Shown: positions 35,167-44,439, counted from the first letter of the stretch. The stretch is DNA of 64,000 bases from Denitratimonas sp037478135 (GCF_037478135.1 NZ_JBBHDV010000005.1:62001-126000); one strand, 5' to 3'. A program made the numbers and translations. The notes: generated from the sequence alone by a model not told the origin.

Positions 35167-35640
35167 TTGACCACCCAGACCGCTCCGGCCGTCGACCTGC
35201 CCGTCGATGTCAACCGCATCAATGCCTTGCTGCCGCACCGCTATCCGTTCCTGCTGGTGGACCGCATCACCGCGCTGGTTCCGCACCAGCGTCTGACCGC
35301 GCTCAAGAACGTTTCGATCAACGAGCCGTTCTTCCAGGGCCACTTTCCCGGCCACCCGGTAATGCCCGGCGTGCTGATCATCGAAGCGATGGCGCAGGCC
35401 TGCGGTCTGCTGACGCGCCTATCGGAAAATCCGGACAACACCCAGGAGCCGAATCCGTCCTATCTGGTCAAGGTCGACAAGGCGCGTTTCTCGCGCATGG
35501 TCGGCCCCGGCGACCAGCTGGTGCTGGAAGTGGAACAGAAGCGCATGCTGCGCCGCATGGGCCTGTACGCCTGCCGCGCGCTGGTCGACGGCGAAGAAGC
35601 CGCCTGCGCCGAGATCCTCTGCGCCGAACGGAATTCCTGA
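35167..35640 (+). CDS. fabZ: 3-hydroxyacyl-ACP dehydratase FabZ
   Basis: A 157-residue hotdog-fold dehydratase of fatty-acid synthesis. Active-site segment FFQGHFPGHPVMPGVLIIEA (His) and the Glu in EAMAQACGLL are intact. The start is TTG 35167: it has a perfect AAGGAG Shine-Dalgarno 7 nt upstream, and the frame upstream (to 34924) lacks family similarity. It competes with LpxA for 3-hydroxyacyl-ACP, and the two genes are coupled by a TGATG overlap. Confidence 0.95.
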   Translation: MTTQTAPAVDLPVDVNRINALLPHRYPFLLVDRITALVPHQRLTALKNVSINEPFFQGHFPGHPVMPGVLIIEAMAQACGLLTRLSENPDNTQEPNPSYLVKVDKARFSRMVGPGDQLVLEVEQKRMLRRMGLYACRALVDGEEAACAEILCAERNS

Positions 35641-36428
35641 TGTCCAGCGCCACGCTGATCCATCCCAGTGCCCATGTCGATCCGGCCGCGCGGCTGGGCC
35701 AGGGCGTGCAGGTCGGGCCGTTCTGCTGGATCGGCCCGGATGTGGAAATCGGCGACGGCACCCGTTTCGGGCCGCACTGCAGCGTGCAGGGCCCGACCCG
35801 GATCGGTTCGGGCAACGTGTTCCACGGCCATGCCGCGATCGGCGGCGAGCCGCAGGACAAGAAATACCGCGGCGAGCGGGTCGAACTGGTGATCGGTGAC
35901 GACAACATGGTGCGCGAGTTCGTCACGCTCAACCGCGGCACCGGCGATGGCAGCGGCATCACCCGCGTCGGGCACCGCAACTGGCTGCTGGCCTATTGCC
36001 ATATCGCGCACGATTGCGTGGTCGGCAACGACTGCATTTTTTCCAACAACGCCACACTGGCCGGACATGTGCACATCGGCAACCAGGTGATCCTCAGCGG
36101 CTTTGTGGGCGTGCACCAGTTCTGCCGCATCGGCGACCACGCCTTCATCGGCATGGGGGCGCTGGTCAACGGCGATGTGCCGCCGTTCCTGATGGTGGCG
36201 CAGGACTCCTACGCGCGCCCGCGCGGGATCAATACCGAGGGCCTGAAGCGGCGCGGCTTCGAACCGGATCGCATCGCCGCGATCAAGCGCGCCTACCGTG
36301 CGCTGTACATGGGCGAGGCCAAACTGGAACATGCCAAGACGGAACTGGCCCGCATGGCCAGCAACAGCACCGATGTGCAATCGATGCTGGATTTCATCGC
36401 CGGCAGCGAACGCCCGTTGCTGCGTTGA
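35640..36428 (+). CDS. lpxA: UDP-N-acetylglucosamine acyltransferase
   Basis: A 262-residue beta-helix acyltransferase for the first step of lipid A synthesis. Hexapeptide repeats begin LIHPSAHVDPAARLGQGVQV; the catalytic His lies in LLAYCHIAHDCVVGN and the substrate loop in GGEPQDKKYRGE. C-terminal helical part SNSTDVQSMLDF. ATG 35640 shares bases with the fabZ stop. Confidence 0.97.
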   Translation: MSSATLIHPSAHVDPAARLGQGVQVGPFCWIGPDVEIGDGTRFGPHCSVQGPTRIGSGNVFHGHAAIGGEPQDKKYRGERVELVIGDDNMVREFVTLNRGTGDGSGITRVGHRNWLLAYCHIAHDCVVGNDCIFSNNATLAGHVHIGNQVILSGFVGVHQFCRIGDHAFIGMGALVNGDVPPFLMVAQDSYARPRGINTEGLKRRGFEPDRIAAIKRAYRALYMGEAKLEHAKTELARMASNSTDVQSMLDFIAGSERPLLR

Positions 36429-36451
36429 CGGCCGGAATCGGGGATCCGCGA

Positions 36452-37612
36452 ATGGAGACTCGGACACGCGCGCCTCGCATTGCCCTGTGCGCGGGAGAAG
36501 CCTCCGGCGACTTGCTGGGTGCGGAATTGATCGCACGTCTGCGTGAACGTTTTCCCGATGCGGTCTTTGCCGGCATCGGCGGGCCGAAAATGCGCGCCGA
36601 AGGCCTGGATGCCTGGCACGACTGTTCCGAACTGGCCGTGATGGGGCTGGCCGAAGTGCTGGCCCACCTGCCGCGCCTGCTCAAACTGCGCAAGGGTTTC
36701 CGGCAGCGCCTGCTGGACTGGCAGCCGGACGTGTTCATCGGCATCGACGCACCCGACTTCAACCTGCCGGTGGAACGCTGGCTCAAACAGCGCGGCCTGC
36801 GCACCGTGCACTACGTCAGCCCGTCGGTCTGGGCCTGGCGCGCCGGGCGCGCCGCGAAGATCGGCCGGAGCGCGGACCGGGTGCTGTGCCTGTTTCCGAT
36901 GGAACCGCCGATCTATGCCCGCCACGGTGTGGATGCGCGCTTTGTCGGCCATCCGATGGCCGATGCGATGCCGATGCAGCCGGATCGCGTCGCCGCGCGC
37001 AACGCGCTCGGATTGCGCACGGATGTTCCCGTGCTAGCGCTGCTGCCCGGCAGCAGGCTGGGCGAAATCCGGCGCCTGCTGCCGGAGTTCCTGGCCGCGC
37101 TGCCGCATATCGCCCAAGCCATGCCGGCACTGGAAGTGGTACTGCCCGCCGCCAATGCCGCCTGCCGCGAAGAGATCAGCCGCGCACTGGAACAATCCCC
37201 GTCACCAGTGCCGCTGCACCTGATCGACGGACGTGCCGGCGAAGCGATGATCGCCGCCGACGTGGTGCTGCTGGCCTCGGGCACCGCAACGCTGGAAGCG
37301 ATGCTGGCCAAGCGCCCGATGGTCGTGGCCTACCGCATTTCCGGCCTGACCTACGCCATCGTCAAGGGTTTGGGCCTGCTGAAAACTGCGCGCTACAGCC
37401 TGCCCAACGCGCTGGCCGGTGAAGAAGTGGTGCCGGAACTGATGCAGCACGACTGCACCCCCGAAAAAATCGCCGCCGCCGTGCTGGACTGGTTCACCCG
37501 CCCTGCCCGCATCGCCGAGCTGGAGCCGCGCTTTGCCGCGATCCACGCGCAATTGCGCTGCGATGCATCCGCCCGCGCCACCGACGCGATTACCGGCCTG
37601 CTGGATGAATGA
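36452..37612 (+). CDS. lpxB: lipid-A-disaccharide synthase
   Basis: A 386-residue GT19 glycosyltransferase joining lipid X to UDP-2,3-diacylglucosamine. Conserved segments: IALCAGEASGDLLGAELI, IGIDAPDFNLPVERWLK, VHYVSPSVWAWR and LLPGSRLGEI, and ASGTATLEAMLAKRPMVVAY. ATG 36452 is 23 nt after lpxA; the gap carries a degenerate GGGAATC-like repeat that provides the GGAGACT after the start. Overlaps rnhB by 8 nt. Confidence 0.96.
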   Translation: METRTRAPRIALCAGEASGDLLGAELIARLRERFPDAVFAGIGGPKMRAEGLDAWHDCSELAVMGLAEVLAHLPRLLKLRKGFRQRLLDWQPDVFIGIDAPDFNLPVERWLKQRGLRTVHYVSPSVWAWRAGRAAKIGRSADRVLCLFPMEPPIYARHGVDARFVGHPMADAMPMQPDRVAARNALGLRTDVPVLALLPGSRLGEIRRLLPEFLAALPHIAQAMPALEVVLPAANAACREEISRALEQSPSPVPLHLIDGRAGEAMIAADVVLLASGTATLEAMLAKRPMVVAYRISGLTYAIVKGLGLLKTARYSLPNALAGEEVVPELMQHDCTPEKIAAAVLDWFTRPARIAELEPRFAAIHAQLRCDASARATDAITGLLDE

Positions 37613-38198
37613 GTCCGCGCTGATCACCGGTGTCGATGAAGCCGGACGCGGTCCGCTGGCCGGCCCGCTGGTGGTCGCGGCAGTGATCCTCGACCCTTCC
37701 CGCCCCATCGACGGCATCGGTGACTCCAAGGCGCTGACTGAACGCCGTCGCGAAACGCTGTTTCCGCTAATCCGCGAACAGGCGCTGGCCTTCCACATCT
37801 GCGTGGTGGAGGTGGCACTGATCGACGAGATCAATATTTTCCAGGCCACGATGCACGGCATGCGCGAATGCGTGCGTGGGCTTGCCGTTTCACCAGCACT
37901 GGCACGCATCGACGGCAACCGCATTCCACCCGACCTGCCTTGCGCCGCCGAAGCCTGGGTCGGCGGCGATGCCCGCGATGCCGCCATCGGCGCCGCCTCG
38001 ATCCTGGCCAAGGTCACGCGCGACCGCATGATGCTGGAACTGCATCAGCGTTTCCCGCACTACGGCTTCGATCGCCACAAGGGCTATCCCACCGCCCAAC
38101 ACCTGGCTGCCTTGCGCGAACACGGCCCCTGCCCCGACCACCGCCGCAGCTTCGCACCGGTGAAGCTGGCCTGCGAACGCGATCTGTTCGGAGCGTAA
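37605..38198 (+). CDS. rnhB: ribonuclease HII
   Basis: A 197-residue RNase H fold enzyme that removes ribonucleotides from DNA. The DE pair of GVDEAGRGPLAGPL, GDSKALTE and the later Asp region (RDAAIGAASILAKVTRD) are visible. ATG 37605 is used; the frame upstream is inside lpxB. A terminator follows at once, so this is the last gene of the run; dnaE, the normal downstream partner, is absent. Confidence 0.96.
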   Translation: MNESALITGVDEAGRGPLAGPLVVAAVILDPSRPIDGIGDSKALTERRRETLFPLIREQALAFHICVVEVALIDEINIFQATMHGMRECVRGLAVSPALARIDGNRIPPDLPCAAEAWVGGDARDAAIGAASILAKVTRDRMMLELHQRFPHYGFDRHKGYPTAQHLAALREHGPCPDHRRSFAPVKLACERDLFGA

Positions 38199-38229
38199 AA
38201 GCCGCAACCCGGGCACGGCTTTCCTTTTC
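38197..38229 (+). terminator. rho-independent terminator after rnhB
   Basis: AAAGCCG ... CGGCTTT stem (7 bp) with an 11-nt loop containing a second small GC pairing, followed by CCTTTTC. It overlaps the rnhB stop codon and ends the lpx-rnhB transcript. Confidence 0.65.
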
Positions 38230-38407
38230 ATCTACGAAAAGCTGGGGAATATGCCGGGCACGCCGCACGGAACCTCGTGCCAGCCGCCTATCGGGCACCC
38301 CTGCGCCCCGAAACAGCCTGATTTCATCCATTTCATGCCGCACTGCACAATCGGCCCGCAGACTGATAGCATCGGGCCTCACTTCCCGCAACAGGCAACG
38401 CGCCGCC

Positions 38408-40093
38408 ATGTGTTCGATCCTCGGCATCCTCGACATCACATCCGACCCGGCCGCGCTGCGCGCCCAAGCGTTGGAGCAATCGCGCCTGATGCGCCACCGC
38501 GGCCCGGACTGGTCCGGCGTCTACGACGATGCGCGCGCGATCCTGGTTCATGAGCGCCTGGCCATCGTCGGTGTGGACAGTGGCGCCCAGCCCTTGCGCA
38601 GCGCCGACGGAGCCCTCGCACTGGCGGTCAATGGCGAGATCTACAACCACCGCACGCTCCGCGCCGAACACGAGTCCTCTTACGATTTCCAGACCCATTC
38701 GGACTGTGAAGTGATCCTGCCGCTGTACCGTGCCGGCAGCGACGCCGAAGCGATCGGCCGATGGCTGAACCGCCTTGAAGGCATGTTCGCCTTTGTGCTG
38801 CGCGATGCCGCGCATGACCGCTGGCTGGTGGCGCGCGACCCGATCGGCATCATCCCGCTGTACTGCGGCCACGACGCACAGGGCAATTTCCACGTCGCCT
38901 CCGAACTGAAGGCGCTGGCGCAGTTTTGCCGCGATGCAAAAGAATTTCCGCCGGGGCATTTCTGGCTCAGCGGCGAAGCCGGACCGCGCCCCTACTACAA
39001 CCCGGGCTGGCGCAACTACGCCAGCGTGGCCGGCGCCGACTCGGACCGCGGCGCGCTGCGCCATGCGCTGGAAGCAGCGGTGCGCAGCCACATGATGAGC
39101 GACGTGCCCTACGGCGTGCTGCTGTCCGGCGGGCTGGATTCCTCGCTGGTGGCGGCGATTGCCAAGAAGTACGCCGCCCGGCGCGTGGACGAAGACGGCA
39201 GGACCGAAGCCTGGTGGCCGCAGTTGCACAGCTTCGCCATCGGCCTGGCCGATTCGCCCGACCTGAAAGCCGCACGCGAAGTGGCCGCGCATATCGGCAC
39301 CGTGCACCACGAACTGCATTTCACCGTGCAGGAAGGCATCGACGCGCTGTCGGACGTGATCTACCACCTGGAAACCTACGACGTCACCACGATCCGCGCC
39401 TCCACCCCGATGTACCTGATGGCGCGCCGCATCCGCGCGATGGGCATCAAGATGGTGCTTTCCGGTGAGGGCTCGGATGAGCTGTTCGGCGGCTATCTGT
39501 ATTTCCACAAGGCACCCAGCGCGCAGGCGCTGCACGAGGAAACCGTGCGCAAGCTTGACGACCTGCACCTGTTCGACTGCCTGCGCGCCAACAAGTCGAT
39601 GTCGGCCTGGGGCGTGGAAGCGCGTGTGCCCTATCTGGACCGGGGTTTCATCGATGCGGCGATGTCGCTGGACCCGGAAGTGAAGCTGTCCGGCAAGCAG
39701 CGCGGGCGCATCGAAAAGCAGTTCCTGCGCGAAGCCTTCGCCGGCTATCTGCCCGATTCGGTACTGTGGCGGCAGAAGGAGCAGTTCTCCGATGGTGTGG
39801 GCTATTCCTGGATCGATTCGCTCAAGGCCCACGCCGAACAGCAGGTCAGCGATCAGGAACTGGAAAGCGCCCGTTTCCGCTTCCCGCACAACACCCCGCT
39901 GACCAAGGAAGCGTACTTCTACCGCAGCCTGTTCGAGCGCCACTTCCCGCAGCCGTTCGCGGCCGAGTGCGTACCCGGCGGCCCGTCCGTGGCCTGCTCC
40001 ACCGCCACCGCGCTGGACTGGGATCCGAGCCTGAAAAACGTCGTGGATCCGTCCGGCCGCGCCGTGCAGTCGGTCCACAACGACGCGTATTGA
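38408..40093 (+). CDS. asnB: glutamine-hydrolysing asparagine synthetase B
   Basis: A 561-residue enzyme. The N-terminal Cys2 glutaminase starts MCSILGILDITSD, with NGEIYNHRTLR and FVLRDAAHDRWLVARDPIG; the C-terminal ATP-pyrophosphatase domain has the PP-loop VLLSGGLDSSLVAAIA, SGEGSDELFGGYL and VEARVPYLDRGF. Normal length. ATG 38408 fixes Cys2 at the N-terminus after Met removal. The 185-nt upstream gap after the terminator should hold its promoter, but no convincing -35/-10 pair stands out. Confidence 0.95.
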   Translation: MCSILGILDITSDPAALRAQALEQSRLMRHRGPDWSGVYDDARAILVHERLAIVGVDSGAQPLRSADGALALAVNGEIYNHRTLRAEHESSYDFQTHSDCEVILPLYRAGSDAEAIGRWLNRLEGMFAFVLRDAAHDRWLVARDPIGIIPLYCGHDAQGNFHVASELKALAQFCRDAKEFPPGHFWLSGEAGPRPYYNPGWRNYASVAGADSDRGALRHALEAAVRSHMMSDVPYGVLLSGGLDSSLVAAIAKKYAARRVDEDGRTEAWWPQLHSFAIGLADSPDLKAAREVAAHIGTVHHELHFTVQEGIDALSDVIYHLETYDVTTIRASTPMYLMARRIRAMGIKMVLSGEGSDELFGGYLYFHKAPSAQALHEETVRKLDDLHLFDCLRANKSMSAWGVEARVPYLDRGFIDAAMSLDPEVKLSGKQRGRIEKQFLREAFAGYLPDSVLWRQKEQFSDGVGYSWIDSLKAHAEQQVSDQELESARFRFPHNTPLTKEAYFYRSLFERHFPQPFAAECVPGGPSVACSTATALDWDPSLKNVVDPSGRAVQSVHNDAY

Positions 40094-40146
40094 CGCAGGA
40101 ATCTTGAGGCAGGAATCCGCACCGATCGCCGATGCTCCGGTGGATG

Positions 40147-40632
40147 TCAGCTGTCCAGGTTGGCCGCCGTTGCTGGCGCAGCATCCGGTGCCATTTCCAG
40201 CACCCGACGCAGTCGCAGCGCCACTGCATCAAGCTGTTCGCGCGCGGGCGGCTGCGCGCAGTGTGCCGGCAAGGTCCACGAAAAGCCGTCGCCGGCATGG
40301 CGCGGACTGACATGCAGATGCGCGTGAAACACCGTCTGCCCGGCGGCCTCGCCATTACACATCATCAGATTGAAGCCTTCGCCGCCCAGCCCGGCGGGAA
40401 AGAACGCCGCCGCCACCTTCTGCGCCACCTGCATCATCCGCGCCGCCGTGGCCGGCGGCATGTCCAGCAGGTTGTCGGCATGGGCATTGGGCACCACCAG
40501 CACATGCCCCGCGTTGACTGGCTCAATCGTCATGAAGGCCGAACACAGCTCGTCGCGATGCACGAAACTGGCTTCTGCGCGACCATCCAGGATCGCGCAG
40601 AAGATGCAGCCCGCCTCCGGGTTTCCGGACAC
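40147..40632 (-). CDS. HIT-family nucleotide hydrolase
   Basis: A 161-residue histidine-triad protein. CIFCAILDGRAEASFVHRD at the N-terminus carries the first part of the nucleotide site, and the triad is HAHLHVSPRH near residue 105. Related enzymes hydrolyse AMP-linked or lysyl-AMP compounds; the substrate here is unknown. I start at GTG 40632 (VSGNPEAGCIFC), 25 nt after the FHA gene end; the longer frame runs into the FHA gene and is not family-like. The C-terminal Ala-rich tail exceeds the usual length. Confidence 0.85.
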   Translation of the reverse strand: MSGNPEAGCIFCAILDGRAEASFVHRDELCSAFMTIEPVNAGHVLVVPNAHADNLLDMPPATAARMMQVAQKVAAAFFPAGLGGEGFNLMMCNGEAAGQTVFHAHLHVSPRHAGDGFSWTLPAHCAQPPAREQLDAVALRLRRVLEMAPDAAPATAANLDS

Positions 40633-40657
40633 AGGTCGGGCCTGCGCTGGCCCTGGC

Positions 40658-41458
40658 TCAGACAAGGAACAGGTAATAGCCTGCCGCACCGGCTGCGGCC
40701 AGCGCCGCGACCGTGGCGGCAATCCAGCCGATCGCCGAACCGGTCTTTTCGTTTGCCACCGGCTCCTGCTCCTTGGCCAGGCGCGAGACCTGCGGAATCT
40801 CCGCACCGGGCGCCACCAGCAGGAAGCGGATATTGTCCAGGCGCAGCTCCTCGCCCGGCTTCAGCAAGCCCTGCTGCACCCGCTTGCCATTGATGAAGGT
40901 GCCGTTGGACGAGCCCAGATCCTCAACCTGAAGGCCCTCCGGCACCGGCCGCACCTGCGCATGGCGGCGCGAAATTTCCTCGCTCGGCACCGCGATGTCG
41001 CAATCGGACTGGCGCCCGATGACCTGCTGCGCCATGACCGGATAGGTCTTGCCGAAAGCCGCCCCGGATACACCGCGCAGCACGAAGCGCGGCACTGCCA
41101 CCCGCACCCGCGTGGCGCTGATGTCATCGACCGGCTGCGGACGCGGCGGCGCGGCGGCAAGGCCGGCCTTCTCCACTTCCACTACGCGCGCCTGCACGCT
41201 GCCGAACGTCACCAGATCACCAGCCCGCAACGAGCCGGTGCCGTGGTCGGCCAATGGCTGGCCATTGACGCTGATGCTGGCCTCCGGCGCCAGCGCACGC
41301 ACCGTGACCTCCTCGCCCTGGCGCACCAGTTCGGCGTGCCGCTCCAGCACATCGGACGCGGTCAGGACCACCGCAAGGCCGGCCGCACTACCCACCTCCT
41401 GGCTGCCCGCTCCGAGCAGCACCTGGGGGTGTTCACCATTGGGGAAAAACAGTTTCAT
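40658..41458 (-). CDS. FHA-domain protein with C-terminal membrane anchor
   Basis: A 266-residue protein. An N-terminal FHA-like but degenerate fold (about 1-100, with PEASISVNGQPLADHG) is followed by a canonical FHA domain (about 130-225: VIGRQSDCDIAVPSEEISRR, then LGSSNGTFINGKRVQQG), which binds phosphothreonine. One hydrophobic helix (WIAATVAALAAAGAAGYYLF) ends the protein, so it is tail-anchored with the FHA domains in the cytoplasm. It lies 10 nt downstream of the Ser/Thr kinase and is the obvious phospho-reader for that kinase. Confidence 0.87.
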   Translation of the reverse strand: MKLFFPNGEHPQVLLGAGSQEVGSAAGLAVVLTASDVLERHAELVRQGEEVTVRALAPEASISVNGQPLADHGTGSLRAGDLVTFGSVQARVVEVEKAGLAAAPPRPQPVDDISATRVRVAVPRFVLRGVSGAAFGKTYPVMAQQVIGRQSDCDIAVPSEEISRRHAQVRPVPEGLQVEDLGSSNGTFINGKRVQQGLLKPGEELRLDNIRFLLVAPGAEIPQVSRLAKEQEPVANEKTGSAIGWIAATVAALAAAGAAGYYLFLV

Positions 41459-41468
41459 CCGGAACCCT

Positions 41469-43853
41469 TCATTCGATTTGCCGCACGACACGAAAGCCGA
41501 TGGTATTGAATCCGGTGTCTGCCGGGAAGGACTGCGCCCCGCCATCACCGCGTGGCGAGTGCCAGCTGGCGCCCACCACGATGCGTTCGCGGCAGGCACC
41601 GCCGACGCAATCGGCACTCCATTCACGCACATTGCCGCCCAGATCGCGCAGGCCGCCGCGTCCGGCGCGGAAGGCGCTCACCGGCGAGGTGGCAGCGTGG
41701 CCGTCATTGCAGGCCAGCGCGTCACGCCCGCCGAACTGCGCGCGGTAGGCCGCATCACGCACATTGGCGGTGCAGTCATCGGCGAAACCAACCCCGGCTG
41801 CGAGCAGTTCGGCGCTGGCCGGCACCCGGTAGACCTTGCCACTGCCCTGCGACAGCCAGCGCGCGTAGTCATCGGCCATCGCGGCGCTGACGCAGACGAC
41901 CGGGTGGTTGTCGGCCTGGCTGAAACCGGGTGAAAGGAAGGTATGGCTGCGGCTGCGGAACAGCGATTCCCGGTCACGGCAGCTTGGCAGGCTGGCACCG
42001 AAGCGCTGCTCGCCGGCAGCCGCCCAATAACGCTGGAACTGCGCACGGGTGACCGGCGTGCGGCTGAAGGCCAGCTTCCCGACCACAACCATTTCCGGCC
42101 CGCGCCGGGCGCCGCTGCCGTCATGGAAGGCGAAGCCGCTGCGGCCGATATTGCGTGCGCGCGCCAGTGCGCTTTCCAACGCCGCTTCGCCTGGCTCCAT
42201 GCTCAGCGCGCGCTCGTACAACAGTACCGCGCGTTCCCGCTCCCAACCCTGTACCGCCGCTTCGGCCTGCTCCACCAGTTCGGCTACCCGGGTCTTGCGG
42301 CGCTCGACCGCGCCGGCTTCGACACCCGGCACTTGGTGCTGTTTTCCCAGTTCCTCGGCACGTTGCAGATAGCCCAGCCACATCGAGGGATCGTCATCGC
42401 CGGCATGTTCGTCGGCCAGCAGCAGATAGGCGCCGGCGACCCGTTCGATACCGGCGCGGGCATCGGTATTGCCGGGCTCGAAACGCTGCACCAGCAGATA
42501 GCGCTCCAGCGCATTGCGTCCCGGCGGCGAGGTGTAACGGCGCGCGGCCAGATCCTGGCGCGCCTGCTGCAGCAGTGTTTCGACCGGGTCCTGGACACCA
42601 TGCATCGCGGAGGCATCCAGCCCGACGTCATCGTCGCTGGCGGAAACACGTTCCGCCTCGACGGCGTTCAAGGTCACGTTCTCCACGCCGCTGTCCATTG
42701 CGCCTGCGGGCACGGCTCCGGCAGCCGCATCCGTCGCCAGCGGCGCCGCTGCCTGGCGTTCCCACGGCTTCCATGCAAACAGGCCGAGCACCAGCAGCAG
42801 CCCCAGCACCCCGGCAGCCGGGCCCAGCCACGCCGGTTGTGCATCGCTGGCATCCTGCTCCTCATCGCTCGGCACCAGGGCCTGCGAAGCTACAGCTCCG
42901 GGTGACAACGCCGGAGTCATCTTCGCCGGATCAGCCGCATCATCCGGATCCGGGAAGCTGACAACATGGTCAACCGCCGGAATCTCCGTGCTGGTGATCG
43001 GCCTGGGCGGTTTTGCCACCGGCGCGCGCGGGGCGAACGCGATACCGCGCAGTGCCTCGATGAACTGGCCGCACTCCTGAAAACGCTCGGCCGGATCCTT
43101 GGCCATGCAGCGGTCGATCAGCGGCTGCCATTTGGCCAGTGGTTCAGGCAGCGGCGGCACCGGATCGTGCACATGCGAATAGGCCACCGCAAAGCCGTCC
43201 TCGCCTTCGAACGGCGGTTTGCCGGTCAGCGCCTCGTAGCACAGCACACCCAGGCTGTAGATGTCCGAACGCGGATCGACTTCGGAGCCGCGCGCCTGTT
43301 CCGGACTCATGTAATGGCTGGTGCCCACCGACAGGCCCGAGGCGGTGATGCGCGAAGTCAGCGCCATCGCACGGGCAATGCCGAAATCGGTCAGATAAGG
43401 CTTGTCGTCACTGTCGAACAGGATGTTGGCCGGCGTCACATCGCGATGCACATAGCCGCGCGCATGCGCATAGGCCAGCGCATCGGCCACCGCCGACAGT
43501 ACCCGCACCAGCTCGGCTTCGCCCACCCCTCGTTGCAGGCGCTGGAAAAAGTCGCCATTTTCCAGCAGCTGCATCGAGAAATAATGCTTGCCGGATGGCG
43601 TCACGCCCACGTCGTAAACCGGCACCACATGGGGATGGCTGAGTGAAGCCAGCATCCGGGCTTCCTGCAGGAAACGCTGGGCATTGGCCGGATCCGCCGC
43701 CAGCGCCGGGATCAGCACCTTCAGCGCGACCTCGCGGTGCAGCATGTCCTGGCGCGCGCGGTAGACCGTGGCCATGCCGCCACGTCCGATCACACCCATC
43801 ACGCTGTAGCCGGGAAAATCCAGTACGCCTTCCATTCCTCTCGCCCGAGTCAT
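41469..43853 (-). CDS. Ser/Thr protein kinase fused to a formylglycine-generating-enzyme-like domain
   Basis: A 794-residue membrane protein. The N-terminal Hanks kinase shows VIGRGGMATVYRAR (Gly loop), K45 of VALKV, YVHRDVTPANILFD (catalytic Asp 138) and LTDFGIARA with the activation segment; it looks active. A proline-rich linker and one transmembrane helix (about 375-395) lead to an extracytoplasmic Ala/Glu-rich helical region (about 440-580) and a C-terminal FGE/SUMF1-like domain (about 600-794: FSRTPVTRAQFQRYW, NHPVVCVSAAMADDYARWLS, GLRDLGGNVREWSAD, TIGFRVVR). Such FGE domains may bind peptides or modify sulfatases; the cysteine pair needed for sulfatase activation is not clear here. Start is uncertain: ATG 43853 or 43835 (MEGVLDFPGY). 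The FHA and HIT genes follow in the same direction. Confidence 0.85.
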   Translation of the reverse strand: MTRARGMEGVLDFPGYSVMGVIGRGGMATVYRARQDMLHREVALKVLIPALAADPANAQRFLQEARMLASLSHPHVVPVYDVGVTPSGKHYFSMQLLENGDFFQRLQRGVGEAELVRVLSAVADALAYAHARGYVHRDVTPANILFDSDDKPYLTDFGIARAMALTSRITASGLSVGTSHYMSPEQARGSEVDPRSDIYSLGVLCYEALTGKPPFEGEDGFAVAYSHVHDPVPPLPEPLAKWQPLIDRCMAKDPAERFQECGQFIEALRGIAFAPRAPVAKPPRPITSTEIPAVDHVVSFPDPDDAADPAKMTPALSPGAVASQALVPSDEEQDASDAQPAWLGPAAGVLGLLLVLGLFAWKPWERQAAAPLATDAAAGAVPAGAMDSGVENVTLNAVEAERVSASDDDVGLDASAMHGVQDPVETLLQQARQDLAARRYTSPPGRNALERYLLVQRFEPGNTDARAGIERVAGAYLLLADEHAGDDDPSMWLGYLQRAEELGKQHQVPGVEAGAVERRKTRVAELVEQAEAAVQGWERERAVLLYERALSMEPGEAALESALARARNIGRSGFAFHDGSGARRGPEMVVVGKLAFSRTPVTRAQFQRYWAAAGEQRFGASLPSCRDRESLFRSRSHTFLSPGFSQADNHPVVCVSAAMADDYARWLSQGSGKVYRVPASAELLAAGVGFADDCTANVRDAAYRAQFGGRDALACNDGHAATSPVSAFRAGRGGLRDLGGNVREWSADCVGGACRERIVVGASWHSPRGDGGAQSFPADTGFNTIGFRVVRQIE

Positions 43854-43993
43854 GCCGCCGAACGGCCTGCGCCCACAATGCCCGACCTTGCGCCGATTGT
43901 ATCCCGTGCCCACCGGCCTGCCAGCATCGACGTCTGTGCCATTGCCTGTTGCGCCGTCCGCCCCCATGCTTGGTCATCGCGTGGAGGACGGAT

Positions 43994-44362
43994 GTGGACA
44001 TGTTGTCGGCAATCATTGCGCTGGCCATCTTCGGCAGCATCGCCCTGGGCTGGATGAGCGCGCGCGCTGCCAGTGAACTGGCATCGCACTATGGCCGTCG
44101 CGCCTGCGAGGAAAGCCGGGTGCAGTGGCTGGACCATACGGTGATGCTGGAACGGATCAGCCTGCGCCGCGCCGCCGATGGCTGGATCCGGCCGCTGCGG
44201 CGCTATCGTTTCGATTTCTCCACCAATGGCCACGATCGGCATCGGGGACACCTGGAACTGCATGGACGCGAACTGCGCTGGATCCACATGCCGCCGCCAC
44301 CCGAAGCGGTGGAACCGGTCGCTCCCCCGCCGCCGGTCACGCTCTGGTTGCCGAAAGGCTGA
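43994..44362 (+). CDS. DUF3301-like small membrane protein
   Basis: A 122-residue protein with one N-terminal transmembrane helix (MLSAIIALAIFGSIALGW), a conserved-looking core RRACEESRVQWLDHTVMLER ending in YRFDFSTNGHDRHRGHLELH, and a Pro-rich tail. The pattern recalls the DUF3301 family, whose function is unknown. Start GTG 43994 has a GGAGGA Shine-Dalgarno 5 nt upstream; ATG 44000 is the alternative. Divergent from the kinase gene. Confidence 0.65.
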   Translation: MDMLSAIIALAIFGSIALGWMSARAASELASHYGRRACEESRVQWLDHTVMLERISLRRAADGWIRPLRRYRFDFSTNGHDRHRGHLELHGRELRWIHMPPPPEAVEPVAPPPPVTLWLPKG

Positions 44363-44366
44363 ATCG

Positions 44367-44386
44367 CGCTGCTGCCGGCAGCAGCG
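44367..44386. terminator. perfect 20-bp palindrome between convergent genes
   Basis: CGCTGCTGCCGGCAGCAGCG lies 4 nt after the DUF3301 stop and before the sspB stop on the other strand. As RNA it forms a 10-bp hairpin with no usable loop unless it opens; there is no T-run. Probably a bidirectional stop or RNA end. Confidence 0.4.
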
Positions 44387-44439
44387 TGGTGCTTCCATTC
44401 AAGACAATCTGAGCGACTCCCGCCACACCTGGCGTGCTG

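Noticed and set aside
38333..40078. 581-codon minus-strand frame opposite asnB
   Set aside because: Shadow of asnB; no start signal or domain.
43643..43993. Upstream extension of the DUF3301-like frame
   Set aside because: It runs antisense through the kinase gene; a GGAGGA Shine-Dalgarno sets the start at 43994.
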